Assembly: GCF_036320965.1 (NCBI RefSeq)
Contig: NC_092269.1
Span: 36,335,343 to 36,399,342 of the forward strand
DNA from: Panulirus ornatus
Lineage: Eukaryota > Arthropoda > Malacostraca > Decapoda > Palinuridae
Reading direction: 5' to 3'
DNA: 64,000 bases
Below, piece after piece: positions 21,676-33,755 of this stretch; the first letter of the stretch is position 1, and each line of letters begins with the position of its first letter. The notes under the pieces are model-generated. The model was not told the DNA's origin and ran no database searches. It saw only the letters and a program-made list of their open reading frames with translations. The translations under genes and the position numbers were made by a program.

Positions 21676-22071
21676 GTCCTCCCCAGTCTGGCGAGGCAGA
21701 CAGTCCGATCGTATTCTTCTGCCTTCCAGCCCAATGAGAAATCTGAGTGTGGCCTCTTTTTTTCCCCTCCCCTAGCAGGCAACAGAAGGATTTTTGATAT
21801 CTGTTTACCTTCTGAGGAAGGAGGAAGTCTTCGGCCCTCGCTGTAGTACTTTCCCTTCGGCCTTTTCAGCAGGAGTCTTGGTTCCCCCGTGCCCCCCGTT
21901 TTTAGAACAAGGAAGAGGTCTCATGTGTGTCCTGGTCTGCGGTTTGAGTCAGAAGACCCTTTGTTGACCCCCCCTGTCGTCCTTTGGCGCTACCGCTCAC
22001 TGGAATGAGCACGGGGTGCACAATGAATTTGCCGTAGGGGAAGGATACTACTGGCACAAATCAAATCAAAT
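21129..22071. other. Unique stretch with a long T run
   Basis: A T run of about 28 bp lies at 21647-21675. Two box-B-like strings, near 21187 on the minus strand and 21291 on the plus strand, lack a partner box A. No gene recognised. Confidence 0.5.
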
Positions 22072-22204
22072 GTCTCCCATCTGCCCTCCGCCCTCCCCCT
22101 CCAGCGGCTGGGAAGTGTTGTGACACCGGTGCACGCGCCCGTCTCCCGTCTGCCCTCTCCCTCCAGCGGCTGGGAAGTGTTGTGACACCGGTGCACGCGC
22201 CCCC
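22072..22204. repeat. 69-bp direct duplication
   Basis: GTCTCCC at 22072 and 22141 opens two copies containing CTCCAGCGGCTGGGAAGTG and ACACCGGTGCACGCGC. They differ by a few bases. Confidence 0.95.
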
Positions 22205-23146
22205 GACGACATCCCTCTAGGGAGACCGCTGACAGAATGCCAATACCAGCTGCCCCTTCCTCCCTCCACCCCCCAAATGAAAAGCTTTGACGCACACATG
22301 GATGAATTCTTCTCCTCGGTTGCCTTGTTTAGGGAGCACTGTCAGTGGGGCCTTCAGGACGGAGGGCTAGATCCAGGACGGAGAGTATCCAGTGTGTGTG
22401 TGTGTGTCTCATTATTTACGAGAGACCTGAACCTGTTTGTGGGTTACGGGGGAGCAGCTGCCTCCCCTGTTACTTGGTCCCCCCGCTCTTCGTCGCTGTG
22501 GTGGCAGCTGTTCTTTACTATTTCCTTCCCTCCCAAAAAACAAGAAATCTCCAGATCCGTCAGAAATCACGACATTCATTAACTAGAAAATCTAAATTCG
22601 TTGAGTGGCCGCAGCCCCTCATTTATTCACGTCTTGAGTCTCAAGTGGTCCCCGGGGAGACTCACCGACCGGGCTGATCGATGATGTATTCTGCCGCGTC
22701 AGCGCTCGCAAGGTCCCCTGTAAAGGCGTACGTACGATGACGGCTCTCTCTCTCCTCCCCCCCCAAGCCTCTCGGTCACCTTCCGCGTAACAGCGACGTG
22801 CGTTGTGGGCGAGAGCCTTAGACGCACGTCTTCTGTAACCAGTAGGATTCCTTTTCTTTTTTTCTTTTTTTTTTTTATTCTATTACATTCCGTAAGCTCG
22901 AGGTGATCCAAAGATGAACGTGAAAGACGTAGTGACATTTTTTTTTCCTTCTTGTTTCCTGATAACGTCAGAGACGTCGTCTGCTCCAGAGACCTTGATT
23001 TTTTTTTATGCCAGGTTCTTCAACAACTACAGACAGGCCCTTGGCTCTAACGCGTCTTGTACGTCTGCATCAACACATCTGCTTCAGGTGCGTCGCGAAA
23101 CGTATGCTCTTCATTTGCCTGCAGACACGTCTTGCTTAAGGTAACA
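22205..23146. other. Unique non-coding stretch
   Basis: A short GT run near 22396, an A/T-rich run near 22855-22875, and no recognisable gene. Confidence 0.5.
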
Positions 23147-23148
23147 CC

Positions 23149-23193
<45 letters not shown>
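23147..23193. repeat. C run followed by (CA)n
   Basis: About 19 C residues followed by about 14 CA units. Confidence 0.97.
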
Positions 23194-23196
<3 letters not shown>

Positions 23197-23711
23197 TGTT
23201 CCAGGTGCCCGGCAGACACACTTCTTCAGGCGCACCTACAGACATAGTTGTATCAGTTACCCCGCGGACGTCTGCTTCAGGTATCTTCCTCTCGGACCCG
23301 TCTGTCGCCTAGGGGATATGCCATGTCCTCCGTGACCCGTGTGATACACCTGTGTGTGTCATGCCCCTCTCTCTCTCTCTCTCTTTCTCTCTCTCCTCCT
23401 CCCTTCCCTCAAGCCCAGCACACAGGTATCCCATGCGTGGATTCTTCAGCTAAGGGGAAGCCTGTGTACATAAATCGTGCCTGAACAGTTCCGTGGACCC
23501 GTCACCCACTCGAGGAACCTAACGGACGGCTCCTCAAGAACCTGGCGGTGTGCACATCCCCACGGAAAATCTTCGGGCACGTCCCACTGCCTCGAGGAGA
23601 AAGAGGAGGAGGAGGTGGACCAACAATGCTCCGGTAAATACGCCACGTTATCCGTCGTTCTTACTGGCGACGATATTTTATTTTTCTTCGGTTATATCCG
23701 GACTTCAAAGC

Positions 23712-23737
23712 GTGTGTGTGTGTGTGTGTGTGTGTGT
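23712..23737. repeat. (TG)n microsatellite
   Basis: About 13 TG units in otherwise anonymous sequence. A short imperfect CT run lies near 23368-23396. Confidence 0.96.
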
Positions 23738-23974
23738 CGCGAGCGGCGATCGTCGCGCGTGAAGCGTGAGGAAAGGTGTTTGAGACAAGTGTTATGGCGG
23801 AAGTGATCTCCTTAGCTGCGTCTGGTTGGCTCCTTGGCGGCGGCGGAGGAGGAGTCGAGGCTGCTTGAGCCGCACAAACACCCACCTATACCGCCCGTGT
23901 CCGAGGAGGGAGGGAGGAAGGAAGGGAGGGATAGGACGGGGTCCCTCTCTCGAGGTACCCATATTGAAACCCCC

Positions 23975-25113
<1,139 letters not shown>

Positions 25114-25189
25114 TCACTTAGGTGATCCACCTTTTGTGGGAAATTGAGTTTGAATCATAGGGACTCCTATTATTGACCTTGCCGGCTGA

Positions 25190-25510
25190 CAGGGGGCAGG
25201 GACATTCCACTGTGAGGTGGCAGGGTTATTCTTGTCCTTTATCAAGCGACAGAAATACCCTCCTGTCCCCTGTCGAATGAGAGGAACACCCGTTATCCCA
25301 TGCCAGGCGACAGGAACGCCCCCTCTTAGCCCCTTCCAGGCGACAAATACGTACGTCCTCCTACTATCTTCCAGGGCACAGAAACATCCTCCCTAGCCCC
25401 TTCCAGGCGACAAGTACGTACGTCCTCCTACCATCTTCCAGGGCACAGAAACATCCCCCCCTAGCCCTTTCCAGGCGACAAGTACCTCCCCTCCTAACCC
25501 CTGCTAGGGG
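25190..25510. repeat. Minisatellite, about 67-bp unit, degenerate
   Basis: CCCTTCCAGGCGACAA and its variant recur at 25331, 25398 and 25465 (67-bp spacing), with CTTCCAGGGCACAGAAACAT between them. Upstream to about 25190, shorter decayed copies keep the GGCGACAGG-like core. Confidence 0.9.
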
Positions 25511-25985
25511 ATTTAAACCTCAGAGGACGTGTCAAAAGAAAAAAATTGTCATCCTGGACATCCTGAAAGTCTCAAAAGGAATCAAGTAATCTTTCAATTG
25601 AAAGGAATTAATAGAGAGAGAGAGAGAGAGTACATTCCCAGTGTCCAGTTCTCATATGATGATCGGGAGAGAGAGAGAGACACTGTCTCTACCCATGATC
25701 AAGCTGGAGGAAATGGACCATTTTGTAAGCAATTACCTGACGAAGTGGGGCGCGATACGCAGGGTTGGTGGTGGTGGTGGTGGTTACAAAACCGCTCCTT
25801 GGGGGAGGAGGGGAGAAGAAAAAAAAAAAAGTTTGTTTGGTTAGCCTACGTGTCGAGTTTGGTGAACAGGAAGAAGTCGAATTTCTTTTATCGGGAAAAG
25901 AAAGTTATTTTGGGGGGTTGAGAAAACTTGTAAGGCATTTGCCTTCCAGAAACTATAAGAATATTTTCATCTGTCTTTATATCTT

Positions 25986-25988
<3 letters not shown>
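25511..25988. other. Unique stretch with short purine runs
   Basis: Short GA runs near 25614 and 25667, a GGT run near 25765 and an A run near 25818. No gene. Confidence 0.5.

Positions 25989-26050
<62 letters not shown>
25989..26050. repeat. (AT)n microsatellite
   Basis: About 31 AT units. Confidence 0.98.
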
Positions 26051-26052
<2 letters not shown>

Positions 26053-26365
26053 ATTCAGTGTGTGGTGTAGTAACGTTTTTTCTGGTACAAGTGGAGCCCA
26101 TTCCTCTCCAGATGGTGTGCCTAAAGCACTTAACAAGATTGGAGGGAGTCGGTCAGGTGAGGCCGTGTATAATTGTAAGATTCCTCTGCCCCCGCACCAC
26201 CCCCTCAACTTTTTCCCCCTCGTTGTAATTTCCATTAATGGTGTGGCAGCCTCAACACCCGCTATGGCCGGCGACCCGCCCAGCCTCCTCCTCCTCCTCC
26301 TCCTCACACATCACACTCCCAAAACTTATCCCATCGGTGGGGGAGAGAGAGAGAGGAGGCAGCGA

Positions 26366-26368
<3 letters not shown>

Positions 26369-26447
<79 letters not shown>
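26369..26447. repeat. (CT)n microsatellite
   Basis: About 39 CT units. A short complementary GA run (about 7 units) lies 10 bp upstream, so the region has limited foldback potential. Confidence 0.98.
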
Positions 26448-26449
<2 letters not shown>

Positions 26450-26800
26450 GCACACACAGAGTGAGTGAGCACCGGGCGAAACACCTGGCCCTTGAAGCAC
26501 AGCAGGAGTAACTGAGTGCTGGGGGAATACAATACGATTGTTATCGAAATAACTTTTGCCAACTGTGCCCTCACCACCGTGAGGCGGCCGGCCGCTAGCA
26601 GGGCTGGGTCCTTGGGCAAGTCCTCCCCAACCCTTGAATGAAATCAGGTATTGATACGAAGCTTTCTTTTCCTTTCCTTTTACCTGGGAAACTTTTCTAC
26701 TCATGGTCGCGTGGCTCATAATGTGGTTCGTGAGGGGGAGTCCTTCAGTCTGTCGGGCGCATGTGTTGGGCTGGGAGGTTGTGAGGGTGGGTGGTAGGAG

Positions 26801-26801
<1 letters not shown>

Positions 26802-26839
<38 letters not shown>

Positions 26840-26934
26840 TATGGATGGTTGAGGTTGAGGGGTGGGAGATTGGTGTGTGTGTGTGTGGTATGGATGGTTG
26901 AGGTCGAGGTGTGTTGAGGGGGTGGGAGATTGGT
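26802..26934. repeat. Duplicated segment carrying (GT)n
   Basis: A (GT)n of about 18 units followed by GGTATGGATGGTTGAGG, then a second copy with a GT run of only about 7 units. Both copies end in GGTGGGAGATTGG. The two copies share flanks but differ in GT length. Confidence 0.9.
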
Positions 26935-27083
26935 GGGTTGTCGAGGTGGTACTGAAGGGGGTGGAGGAGGTATGGGGACCGGGAGGGTTGTATTGAAGGC
27001 GATAGGTGGCGATGGGGGACACAGAGTAGGGGAATGGGGGAGGTTTAGTGACGTGGAAGGTGGTGACAGATGGGAATGTAGTT

Positions 27084-27291
27084 GCGTAGGGGAGATGATG
27101 TAGGGGAGGAAGGAGCCCTGTAGGGGAGAAGGAAGTATAATGTAGGGGAGGAAGGAGCCCTGTAGGGGAGAAGGAAGTATAATGTAGGGGAGAAGGAAGT
27201 ATATTGTTGGGGAGAAGGAAGTATAATGTAGGGGAAAAGGAAGTACGATGTAGGGGGAGAAGGAAGTATATTGTAATGGGAGAAGCAAGTA
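27084..27291. repeat. Minisatellite, about 22-bp unit
   Basis: GTAGGGGAGAAGGAAGTATA recurs about nine times with variants such as GTAGGGGAGGAAGGAGCCCT. Confidence 0.93.
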
Positions 27292-28282
27292 TTTTTAGCG
27301 GCGAAAGGAGATTATGAAGAGAGACCAGTGATAAGTGATAAAGATAATGAACCGGGAGGCTGGTAGTTTGGAAGAAGGAGCAATTGGGAATGAGATCGTT
27401 AATTAGGAGAGGAGAGGGTGGGAGGGGTCGGTGGGGGAGATTTAATTACAGGATGGAAGGGGGTGGGGGGTGATTATGTAGGAGTGAGGTCGAGATGTTA
27501 ACACAGTCCATAAGTTTAATTCGGGTGGCTTGTTATGACTTCAGTCTATCCCTGAGTTAAGTAAAAATGTTAAAACAGATGCATTGTAGATTCTGTACTT
27601 AATTTGCATATTCTTTAGATTTGTTGATAACTTAAGGTTTAGGCTAGGGTGAGTGTATGTAAGGGGGGATTGTATCTGTTAGTTACCTCCCATCCAGTAA
27701 CTGTGGGGATTTTTGTGGTGGTGCACGGGGTGGCGGGTGTGTGGAGGTGGTGTGGTGCGTCGAAGGTGGAGGGAGGAGCTGTGGGTGGAGGTTACGTGGT
27801 GGTGGTGGAGGTGTAAGGGAAAGACGGAAGCGATGATTGTAAGGGGGAATGACGGCAGGGGGTTTGTGTGGTGGTAGTGGCAGCACTGGTAGTGGATCTT
27901 ACCCGACCACCCTCCCCCACACAACTCCTCCATTATCACCACACGAGCCGGTGAGTGGTGTGTGGTGGAGACATGTTAATTTTCCTACATCAAGAGGCTA
28001 CAGTGTGCCTTGCATATATTACGTGCAAGGAATGGCTGGCGTGCCTCACATTCTTAAGATAATGTCCTCTCCGTGACCACACTGTTTTCACATTCGCCTC
28101 CGCAAAATAATCTCCTTCATTTCTTTTCATCCTGTTTCATTTCGGTTGTAACGTTCGCCTATGAATCTTAGGGGCGTGATGCCCCCGGTGGGTGGGGCCG
28201 ATGTGGTCTGCTCCGTCTCTTACTGCTGTGTACCTTCGTCTGACTTTGAAGGATTCGTTACTTAATAGGGTAAGGAGATGGA
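27292..28282. other. Unique non-coding stretch
   Basis: G-rich to 27480, AT-richer to 27650, then TGGTGGTGG-like sequence to about 27900. No gene recognised. Confidence 0.5.
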
Positions 28283-28384
28283 GTCACTTGAGCCACAGCG
28301 CAGTAGCTCCCCATCTGTCACTTGAGCCGCAGCGCAGTAGCTTCCCAACTGTCAACTGAGCCACAGCCCGCTAACCCATTTCTG
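28283..28384. repeat. 34-bp tandem repeat, 3 copies
   Basis: GTCACTTGAGCCACAGCGCA and variants at 28283, 28317 and 28351. The array abuts the distal end of the reverse transcriptase relic. Confidence 0.94.
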
Positions 28385-28969
28385 TCACTCCTTTCGAGAC
28401 GGGGGCGTGACTCCGTCTCCATTTGTCTCCATTATAAGTCTCAGGGTCAATTGACAGGCAAAGTATTGACGTTTTGTACCGCAGGACGTGTGTTCTTTGT
28501 TGCTTGCGTGTGTTCCTCTGCGCTCCAGGGAGTAACGCCTCAGTGATTCCAGTCGTTCTGAGTAATGTAGTTCTTTTATCACAGTAATATGGGCTGTGAT
28601 AGGTCTCTGGACGCTTTCTAAATTATCAGGATTCAATTTGTGTAAAAAAGAAATTATTGCCTTGAATATTGTCATCATTGGTTTTTCTCCCTGTGTCTTG
28701 AAGGTTCGCAGGATCCAGCCTGCCAACCTTCTGCTTGAGGCAGCCGTTGTTTCGTTGTTGTTGTTCGCTGAAGGTTAGGTCGTTAGACATCGTTACTCAG
28801 GGTTGGTTTGTTGTTCTCGGTTACCCAGTCAAAGACTTCGATAATGTCTTTTTGTAGTCTTTGGGCGTTATCTGCAGATGTGATTTTCATACTTCCTCTT
28901 GTGTCATCTGCAAAGGGTGGTATGAAACTGTGGCTCGTGTTTGTGTCGGTGTCAGATATGACCTGAGTT
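28385..28969 (-). pseudogene. Non-LTR retrotransposon reverse transcriptase relic
   Basis: Two minus-strand reading segments together resemble the C-terminal half of a LINE-type reverse transcriptase. The upstream segment (about 28783-28966) contains the catalytic box as FADDT at 28900-28914 (the YADD family motif), followed by a helix reading DIIEVFDWVTENN. The downstream segment (28726 to 28385) reads LAGWILRTFKTQ and later YSERLESLRRYSLERR, which matches the conserved thumb-like tail of these enzymes in arthropods. Stops (near 28783 and 28760), a frame change, and too few residues between the segments (an inferred internal deletion) show it is dead. The sequence upstream of the box is lost at an A-rich break near 28970, so the endonuclease and fingers domains are missing. 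Subfamily not assigned. Confidence 0.85.
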
Positions 28970-29008
28970 TTTTTTTTTCTTTTACAATGGAGGCGCTGGA
29001 GATGGCAT

Positions 29009-29045
29009 GGATCACAACTAGATCACAACTACGTGTTGTGATCCA
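29009..29045. repeat. Short inverted repeat, 11-bp arms
   Basis: TGGATCACAAC at 29009-29019 is the reverse complement of GTTGTGATCCA at 29035-29045. An extra GATCACAAC copy at 29021-29029 competes for the same arm. It lies just upstream of the retrotransposon relic. Confidence 0.85.
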
Positions 29046-29593
29046 TTAGTTCAAAAAGTTGTTTATCCATCTCCCTTTTTTTTTTTTTTCCCGGATGAAT
29101 ATTCCCATCTTGTAAGTCTCGTGATTCCACAACAAGGTTATTATTATCAGCAATCGCAGCTGCATCTCCCCGTCACCAGTGCCTTCCAGCAAGTCGGAGA
29201 CTCGTTGCCTATTGTAACTAAACCCTCCACCCCCACACCCGCTCTAGAACTCCCGTCCTCCTCCTCCTCCTCCTCCTTCTCCTCCTCCCGTCATTTGGTC
29301 GTCGCACCTCACCTCGACAGCATTCACATCTCAAGGACGCGTTCGAGGGTGCAAGAGAAAAGAAAAAAAAAAGAAAAACGAAAAATCCTCCGTCGCCAAT
29401 TTGTAAGAGAGAGACTGTTGCGCTCGTGCGCACGCACGCACCAGCTCGCCCTCCCTCCCTCCCTCCCGTCTCTTATTAGGCGCGAAATTGATGTAGTGCC
29501 GTTTATCACAATAATGAATTTCTTCTGCAGAGTTTTCAATTTGAGATACCGTAAGTGGTGCCATAAATATTTTTGTTCCTGGCCCTGCCTGGC

Positions 29594-29596
<3 letters not shown>
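29046..29596. other. Unique stretch, no gene recognised
   Basis: Contains a short (CTC)n at about 29257-29290 and a CCCT run near 29449. A 20-bp segment at about 29531-29551 is bounded by CTGCAG and GTAAGTG, resembling splice signals, but nothing else supports an exon. Confidence 0.45.

Positions 29597-29678
<82 letters not shown>
29597..29678. repeat. (GA)n microsatellite, left arm of inverted pair
   Basis: About 41 GA units. A complementary (CT)n of about 36 units begins 76 bp downstream. Confidence 0.98.
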
Positions 29679-29683
<5 letters not shown>

Positions 29684-29751
29684 TGCCAGGGAAGTTAACA
29701 ACTAACTAGACGTCTCCTCCTCTTTGTCAGATGTTGCATTCTGGACGAGAT

Positions 29752-29754
<3 letters not shown>

Positions 29755-29826
<72 letters not shown>
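29755..29826. repeat. (CT)n microsatellite, right arm of inverted pair
   Basis: About 36 CT units, complementary to 29597-29678. Anonymous AT-rich sequence follows to 30186. Confidence 0.98.
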
Positions 29827-29829
<3 letters not shown>

Positions 29830-30186
29830 GATGGAACTCTTCCGATCGGTAGATGGGCGTCGAATTTACGCCTACGTCTTAGGTTGTTGGGTCGGACTGC
29901 TTAATTACTGGCACTTTTCTAACTACTTCATGTCTGGTAATTATTGTCTTTCTCACTCAAGATTTTTTTTGGCTGTAGAAGTTGTCATCTTGTTCTTCTC
30001 AGGGAAATGAGTCGTTTTGTATTCAATAAAGATGTCTGCGTGTTCCTCCCTACCCCAAATTACTCTTGTTTTGTTTTGATTATAGGCATCCTTAGCGTTC
30101 TCCCTCTTGCCCAGATTAATCGTGTTGTGATTATAAACATCGTCAGCGCGTTCCCTAATTACCCCAATTAATCGTTTTGATCATAG

Positions 30187-30425
30187 ACGGACTCGTGTGG
30201 TGTAGCGGTTAGCGTACCTGACCGTGACGCATTCACGGGCACGAGAGCCTAGGTTCGAATCCTGGTTACGGCAGTCGGTCCACAGTCGTCCCAGCTGTTC
30301 ATCCATCGATAGGGGGTCGGGTCGATAGAATGGGTACCAGGCTCAGGCTAGGGCGTGCGACGTTAATGAGGTGGTCCTTGATAAGGGCATCAGTTGCCCG
30401 TGCCGTCTCGGTTATCATGAAAATA
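30187..30425 (+). mobile_element. tRNA-derived SINE, copy 2
   Basis: Box A TGGTGTAGCGG at 30198-30208 and a perfect box B GGTTCGAATCC at 30252-30262, 43 bp apart, define a tRNA-like head. Its T-arm can pair CTAGG with CCTGG, while the acceptor stem is not conserved. The body carries CCACAG, GCTGTTCATC and ATGGGTACCAGG in the same order as copy 1. A further 3' part with GATAAGGGCATCAGTTGCCC is missing from copy 1. It ends near an A-rich ATGAAAATAAAT. The head resembles eukaryotic tRNA-Val/Glu-type leaders. Subfamily not assigned. Confidence 0.9.
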
Positions 30426-30552
30426 AATTATCGTCAGCGTGTTTCCCCTCTCACTCATATTATTACGTTTTCTTTTGATTATAGACATGGCCAGCGTGAC
30501 CAGAGGGTGTGAGTAAAAACTTCGACTTGGGGTTGTTTTTCATTCTCCTTGG

Positions 30553-30554
<2 letters not shown>

Positions 30555-30634
<80 letters not shown>
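30555..30634. repeat. (CT)n microsatellite
   Basis: About 40 CT units. Unique sequence to 31192 follows and shows no gene. Confidence 0.98.
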
Positions 30635-30636
<2 letters not shown>

Positions 30637-31190
30637 TCCCCCACTCTGATATTTGCCCTTATAATTGACAAGATTTTTGATGATTAAATGTGTGCTTGAA
30701 TCCACCTCTTAGACTGCATGGCAAAGATTGGCGAGGGCTGATGATGTTTGAGGAAGATTGTCTCGGGTATTTGGGGAAGATTGTCTTGGATATGACTTTA
30801 AAGTCGTGAGATCAGATGATCTTGGGTTTATATATCACATATCTGAAGGGAGGGAGGCTCGCCACTTCATTCTTTTCCTTTTTTAAAGTTGTTGGGTCCT
30901 GCGTGAGCTTACACAACTCATCGAAGCTCAAGGTGGGATGGGTTGGTTGTAAGATACAACCCGTGGTGCCGTCTGCTGACGACGCAGCAAGATCTCTACC
31001 GTGTTGTTTGGGGGCCCCTCACGAGTTCTGGAGAAAATGTTGTTATGAGCAGACGACCAGACAAGAAAGAAAAGAAAAGAAAAAAACACGTTCGTTTGGC
31101 GTGAACTTACCGTAGAGCAGAACTTATATAGAGTGTTGTGTGCTCACGACACAGCAGACACAGGAGAGCTACACTGTAGTGGAATCTTGC

Positions 31191-31192
<2 letters not shown>

Positions 31193-31220
<28 letters not shown>
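31193..31220. repeat. (CA)n microsatellite
   Basis: About 14 CA units followed by one CG step. Confidence 0.97.
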
Positions 31221-31229
<9 letters not shown>

Positions 31230-31312
31230 ACAATTGAAAATTTCTCATTGATAATTTTCCAAGTTTTTCTTTTTGATAGTTTCCGTCGATATGGTAAAAG
31301 ATCAGACGGTGT

Positions 31313-31313
<1 letters not shown>

Positions 31314-31376
<63 letters not shown>
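31314..31376. repeat. (GA)n microsatellite
   Basis: About 31 GA units. A G run lies at about 31419-31430. Confidence 0.98.
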
Positions 31377-31378
<2 letters not shown>

Positions 31379-32160
31379 AAACTGTAGTGTGTCATGAGGA
31401 CACAGCATATTTAGGTGGGGGGGGGGGGGGACTAAGGTAATGCTGTTCCTCTATCGCTTTATGAATATCTCTTGTAGTGTCAGCCGGCGGGAAGGCAGGA
31501 TAAGACAGCGGAGAAATGTTTGAACTGGGCAAAGTGAATTTTGTTGATACTGGAGGTAATACAATATGCCACAGTGGAGCCAGAACTGGCGAAGGAGGGT
31601 GATGCGTGCTTGGGGAGGGAGGGGTGTACAGGATGCAGTGTTACCAGAGCAGAGGTGGCGGTGAGAGAGGGGGCGACAGTGTAGCCAGCACGATGAGGTA
31701 AAATGTGATGCTATGCTTCAGTGTAGCCTCAACTGGCGAAGGAGGGTGTTGCGTGCTGGGAGGGAGGGAGGGAGGTACTACCAGTGTACAGCGTCACCCG
31801 AGCTGTGGCGGCGGTGCGAGAAGGTGGGGGGGGGCGCGACAGTGTAGCCACCAGCAGGGTGAGATAATGTGATAATAGCCAAGCCTTGTGGATGCTAATG
31901 GTGGTTATGGTAATGACTACGTGCCTGTCGGGCCATGCCTCCGGGCTCATTGTCGGCCACAACTCCGCTGGGCGGAGACACAGGAGTCTCGCATTTCTCT
32001 TTGGGAGACGAAGTTATGAGGGAAGGCCCTAACTTGTCAGGAGGCGCGAGTTACGGAAATTATGTATTGCTTGGGACCTCCTGACGGTATGGGAGACGTA
32101 GGTGTCGAGCGATTAAGTTTCCGGAACTTTATTTCTCGAAGTTTGAAGAAGGACGAGTCT
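31377..32160. other. Unique stretch with one diverged duplication
   Basis: Segments near 31570-31690 and 31722-31870 share AACTGGCGAAGGAGGGTG, then GCGTGCT and GCGACAGTGTAGCCA in order, so an old duplication of about 150 bp is likely. No gene seen. Confidence 0.6.
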
Positions 32161-32480
32161 CTTCGCCGCCACACTTGCCCAAGAGGAAAAGAGTCAAGTT
32201 CGAACGGCTAAGGTCTCTGAAAACTTAGATGGTAATTGTGATGGTTACTCCACACACTGGGCGTGGTCTTCGCCGCCACACTTGCCCAAGAGGAAAAGAG
32301 TCAAGTTCGAACGGCTAAGGTCTCTGAAAACTTAGATGGTAATTGTGATGGTTACTCCACACACTGGGCGTGGTCTTCGCCGCCACACTTGCCCAAGAGG
32401 AAAGAGTCAAGTTCGAACGGCTAAGGTCTCTGAAAACTTAGATGGTAATTGTGATGGCCACTTCACACACTTGGGCGTGG
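32161..32480. repeat. 107-bp tandem triplication
   Basis: Copies start at 32161, 32268 and 32375 with CTTCGCCGCCACACTTGCCC. Copies 1 and 2 appear identical over the full 107 bp. Copy 3 lacks one A in the AGGAAAAGAG run and diverges at its end. Very recent amplification is likely. Confidence 0.97.
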
Positions 32481-32771
32481 GCGAGGGGTGGGAGTAAAGT
32501 GGGTTGAACATACCAGTGGGCATTTAAAATCGGTCATTGCTGGGGCAAAGCTGACTGTGTTTGCACATGCATCAGCCCCTAATTTAGGTAGGGGGACTTG
32601 GGCAAGGGTTCTTGGCCTTGTAAGTGAAGGCAATGAGGGCTTGAGGATAAATACCCATTTATATGCTGTAAATATCCAGCGCCATCGTCTTATTAATGCA
32701 AAGTATCTCTCACGCAAGTTCCCAGGGTCCAAATCCCAGATGAAGTTAGTGGAAAGGAGGTGGTTATTTTC

Positions 32772-32775
<4 letters not shown>
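32481..32775. other. Unassigned unique segment
   Basis: Open on both strands for over 90 codons but with no domain I recognise. The string GGGTCCAAATCCCAG resembles a degenerate box B but has no partner. Confidence 0.4.

Positions 32776-32825
<50 letters not shown>
32776..32825. repeat. (GA)n microsatellite
   Basis: About 25 GA units. Anonymous sequence to 33088 follows. Confidence 0.98.
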
Positions 32826-32827
<2 letters not shown>

Positions 32828-33088
32828 TCCCTCCCAACCAACCCAGACGAATATATTATTCTCTCGTAACTTCGTTGTTCAATATTTAGTGTTTGAAGGC
32901 TCTCTGAATTTATTACTTGCTGAGCCAATAGGGTGAGGGGGTCATAAGGCTAAGGGGAATTATTTGATTCCTCGTCGTTCTCTTACATGAATGGTGGGCG
33001 GGTCAGTGTCGTTGGTTGTTGGGACGTAGCCCAATATACCGTGTGGAGATAATGTAAGACGGGCGTAAGGATTTTTTTTTTTTGAAGG

Positions 33089-33114
33089 TTTTAACACACA
33101 ACTAAGCGTTTAGG

Positions 33115-33145
<31 letters not shown>

Positions 33146-33186
33146 GAGTAATGGTAGTGGTTTTAACACACAACTAAGCGTTTAGG

Positions 33187-33246
<60 letters not shown>

Positions 33247-33258
33247 AGTAATGGTGGT
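33089..33258. repeat. Duplicated segment with (GT)n of unequal length
   Basis: TTTTAACACACAACTAAGCG and TTTAGGAGG precede a GT run of about 13 units in copy 1 and about 27 units in copy 2. Both are followed by GTGGAGTAATGGT. The flanks are nearly identical, so only GT length has changed since duplication. Confidence 0.95.
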
Positions 33259-33495
33259 GGTGTGAGACGCTTGGAGGGTGGGTGGTTAAGTTGGAGTGGG
33301 GGGGGGGGAGATTGTTGGTGGGTCAGTTTACGTAGGGGGGGGGACAGTTATTTGGGAGAGTTGGGTGGGTAATATCATTTTGTGATGTGGGTTTAGAATC
33401 CTGTGAGTGTGGGGGACTGATTTAAGAACTGTGGCAGGTTGTGGAGTTCTTTGAGGGTGAGGGCGTGTAGGTCTGTTTTGGAGGCTCGTGAAGAG

Positions 33496-33755
33496 CCTCC
33501 TCCTCCTCCTCCTCCTCCTCCTCCTCCTCCTCCTTCTCCTTCTCCTTCTCCTCCTCGTCCTCCTCCTCTTCATCCTCCTCCTCCTCCTCCTCCTCCTCCT
33601 CCTCCTCCTCCTCCTCCTCCTCCTCCTCCTCCTCCTCCTCTTCCTCTCCTTCTCCCCCTCCTCCTCCTCCTCTTCATCCTCTCCTTCTCCCCCTCCTCCT
33701 CCTCCTCCTCCTCCTCCTCCTCCTCCTCCTCCTCCTCTCCTTCTCCTCCTCCTCG
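33496..33755. repeat. (CTC)n block of about 260 bp
   Basis: Dominantly CTC with CTT, CGT and CATC interruptions, including a repeated CTTCATCCTC and CTCCTTCTCCCCCTC motif. All three forward frames stay open as poly-Leu, poly-Pro or poly-Ser, and the reverse as poly-Glu, Arg or Gly. None is a gene. Confidence 0.98.

Noticed and set aside
29531..29551. 20-bp microexon between CTGCAG and GTAAGTG
   Set aside because: Splice-like borders alone are common by chance and no coding context exists on either side.
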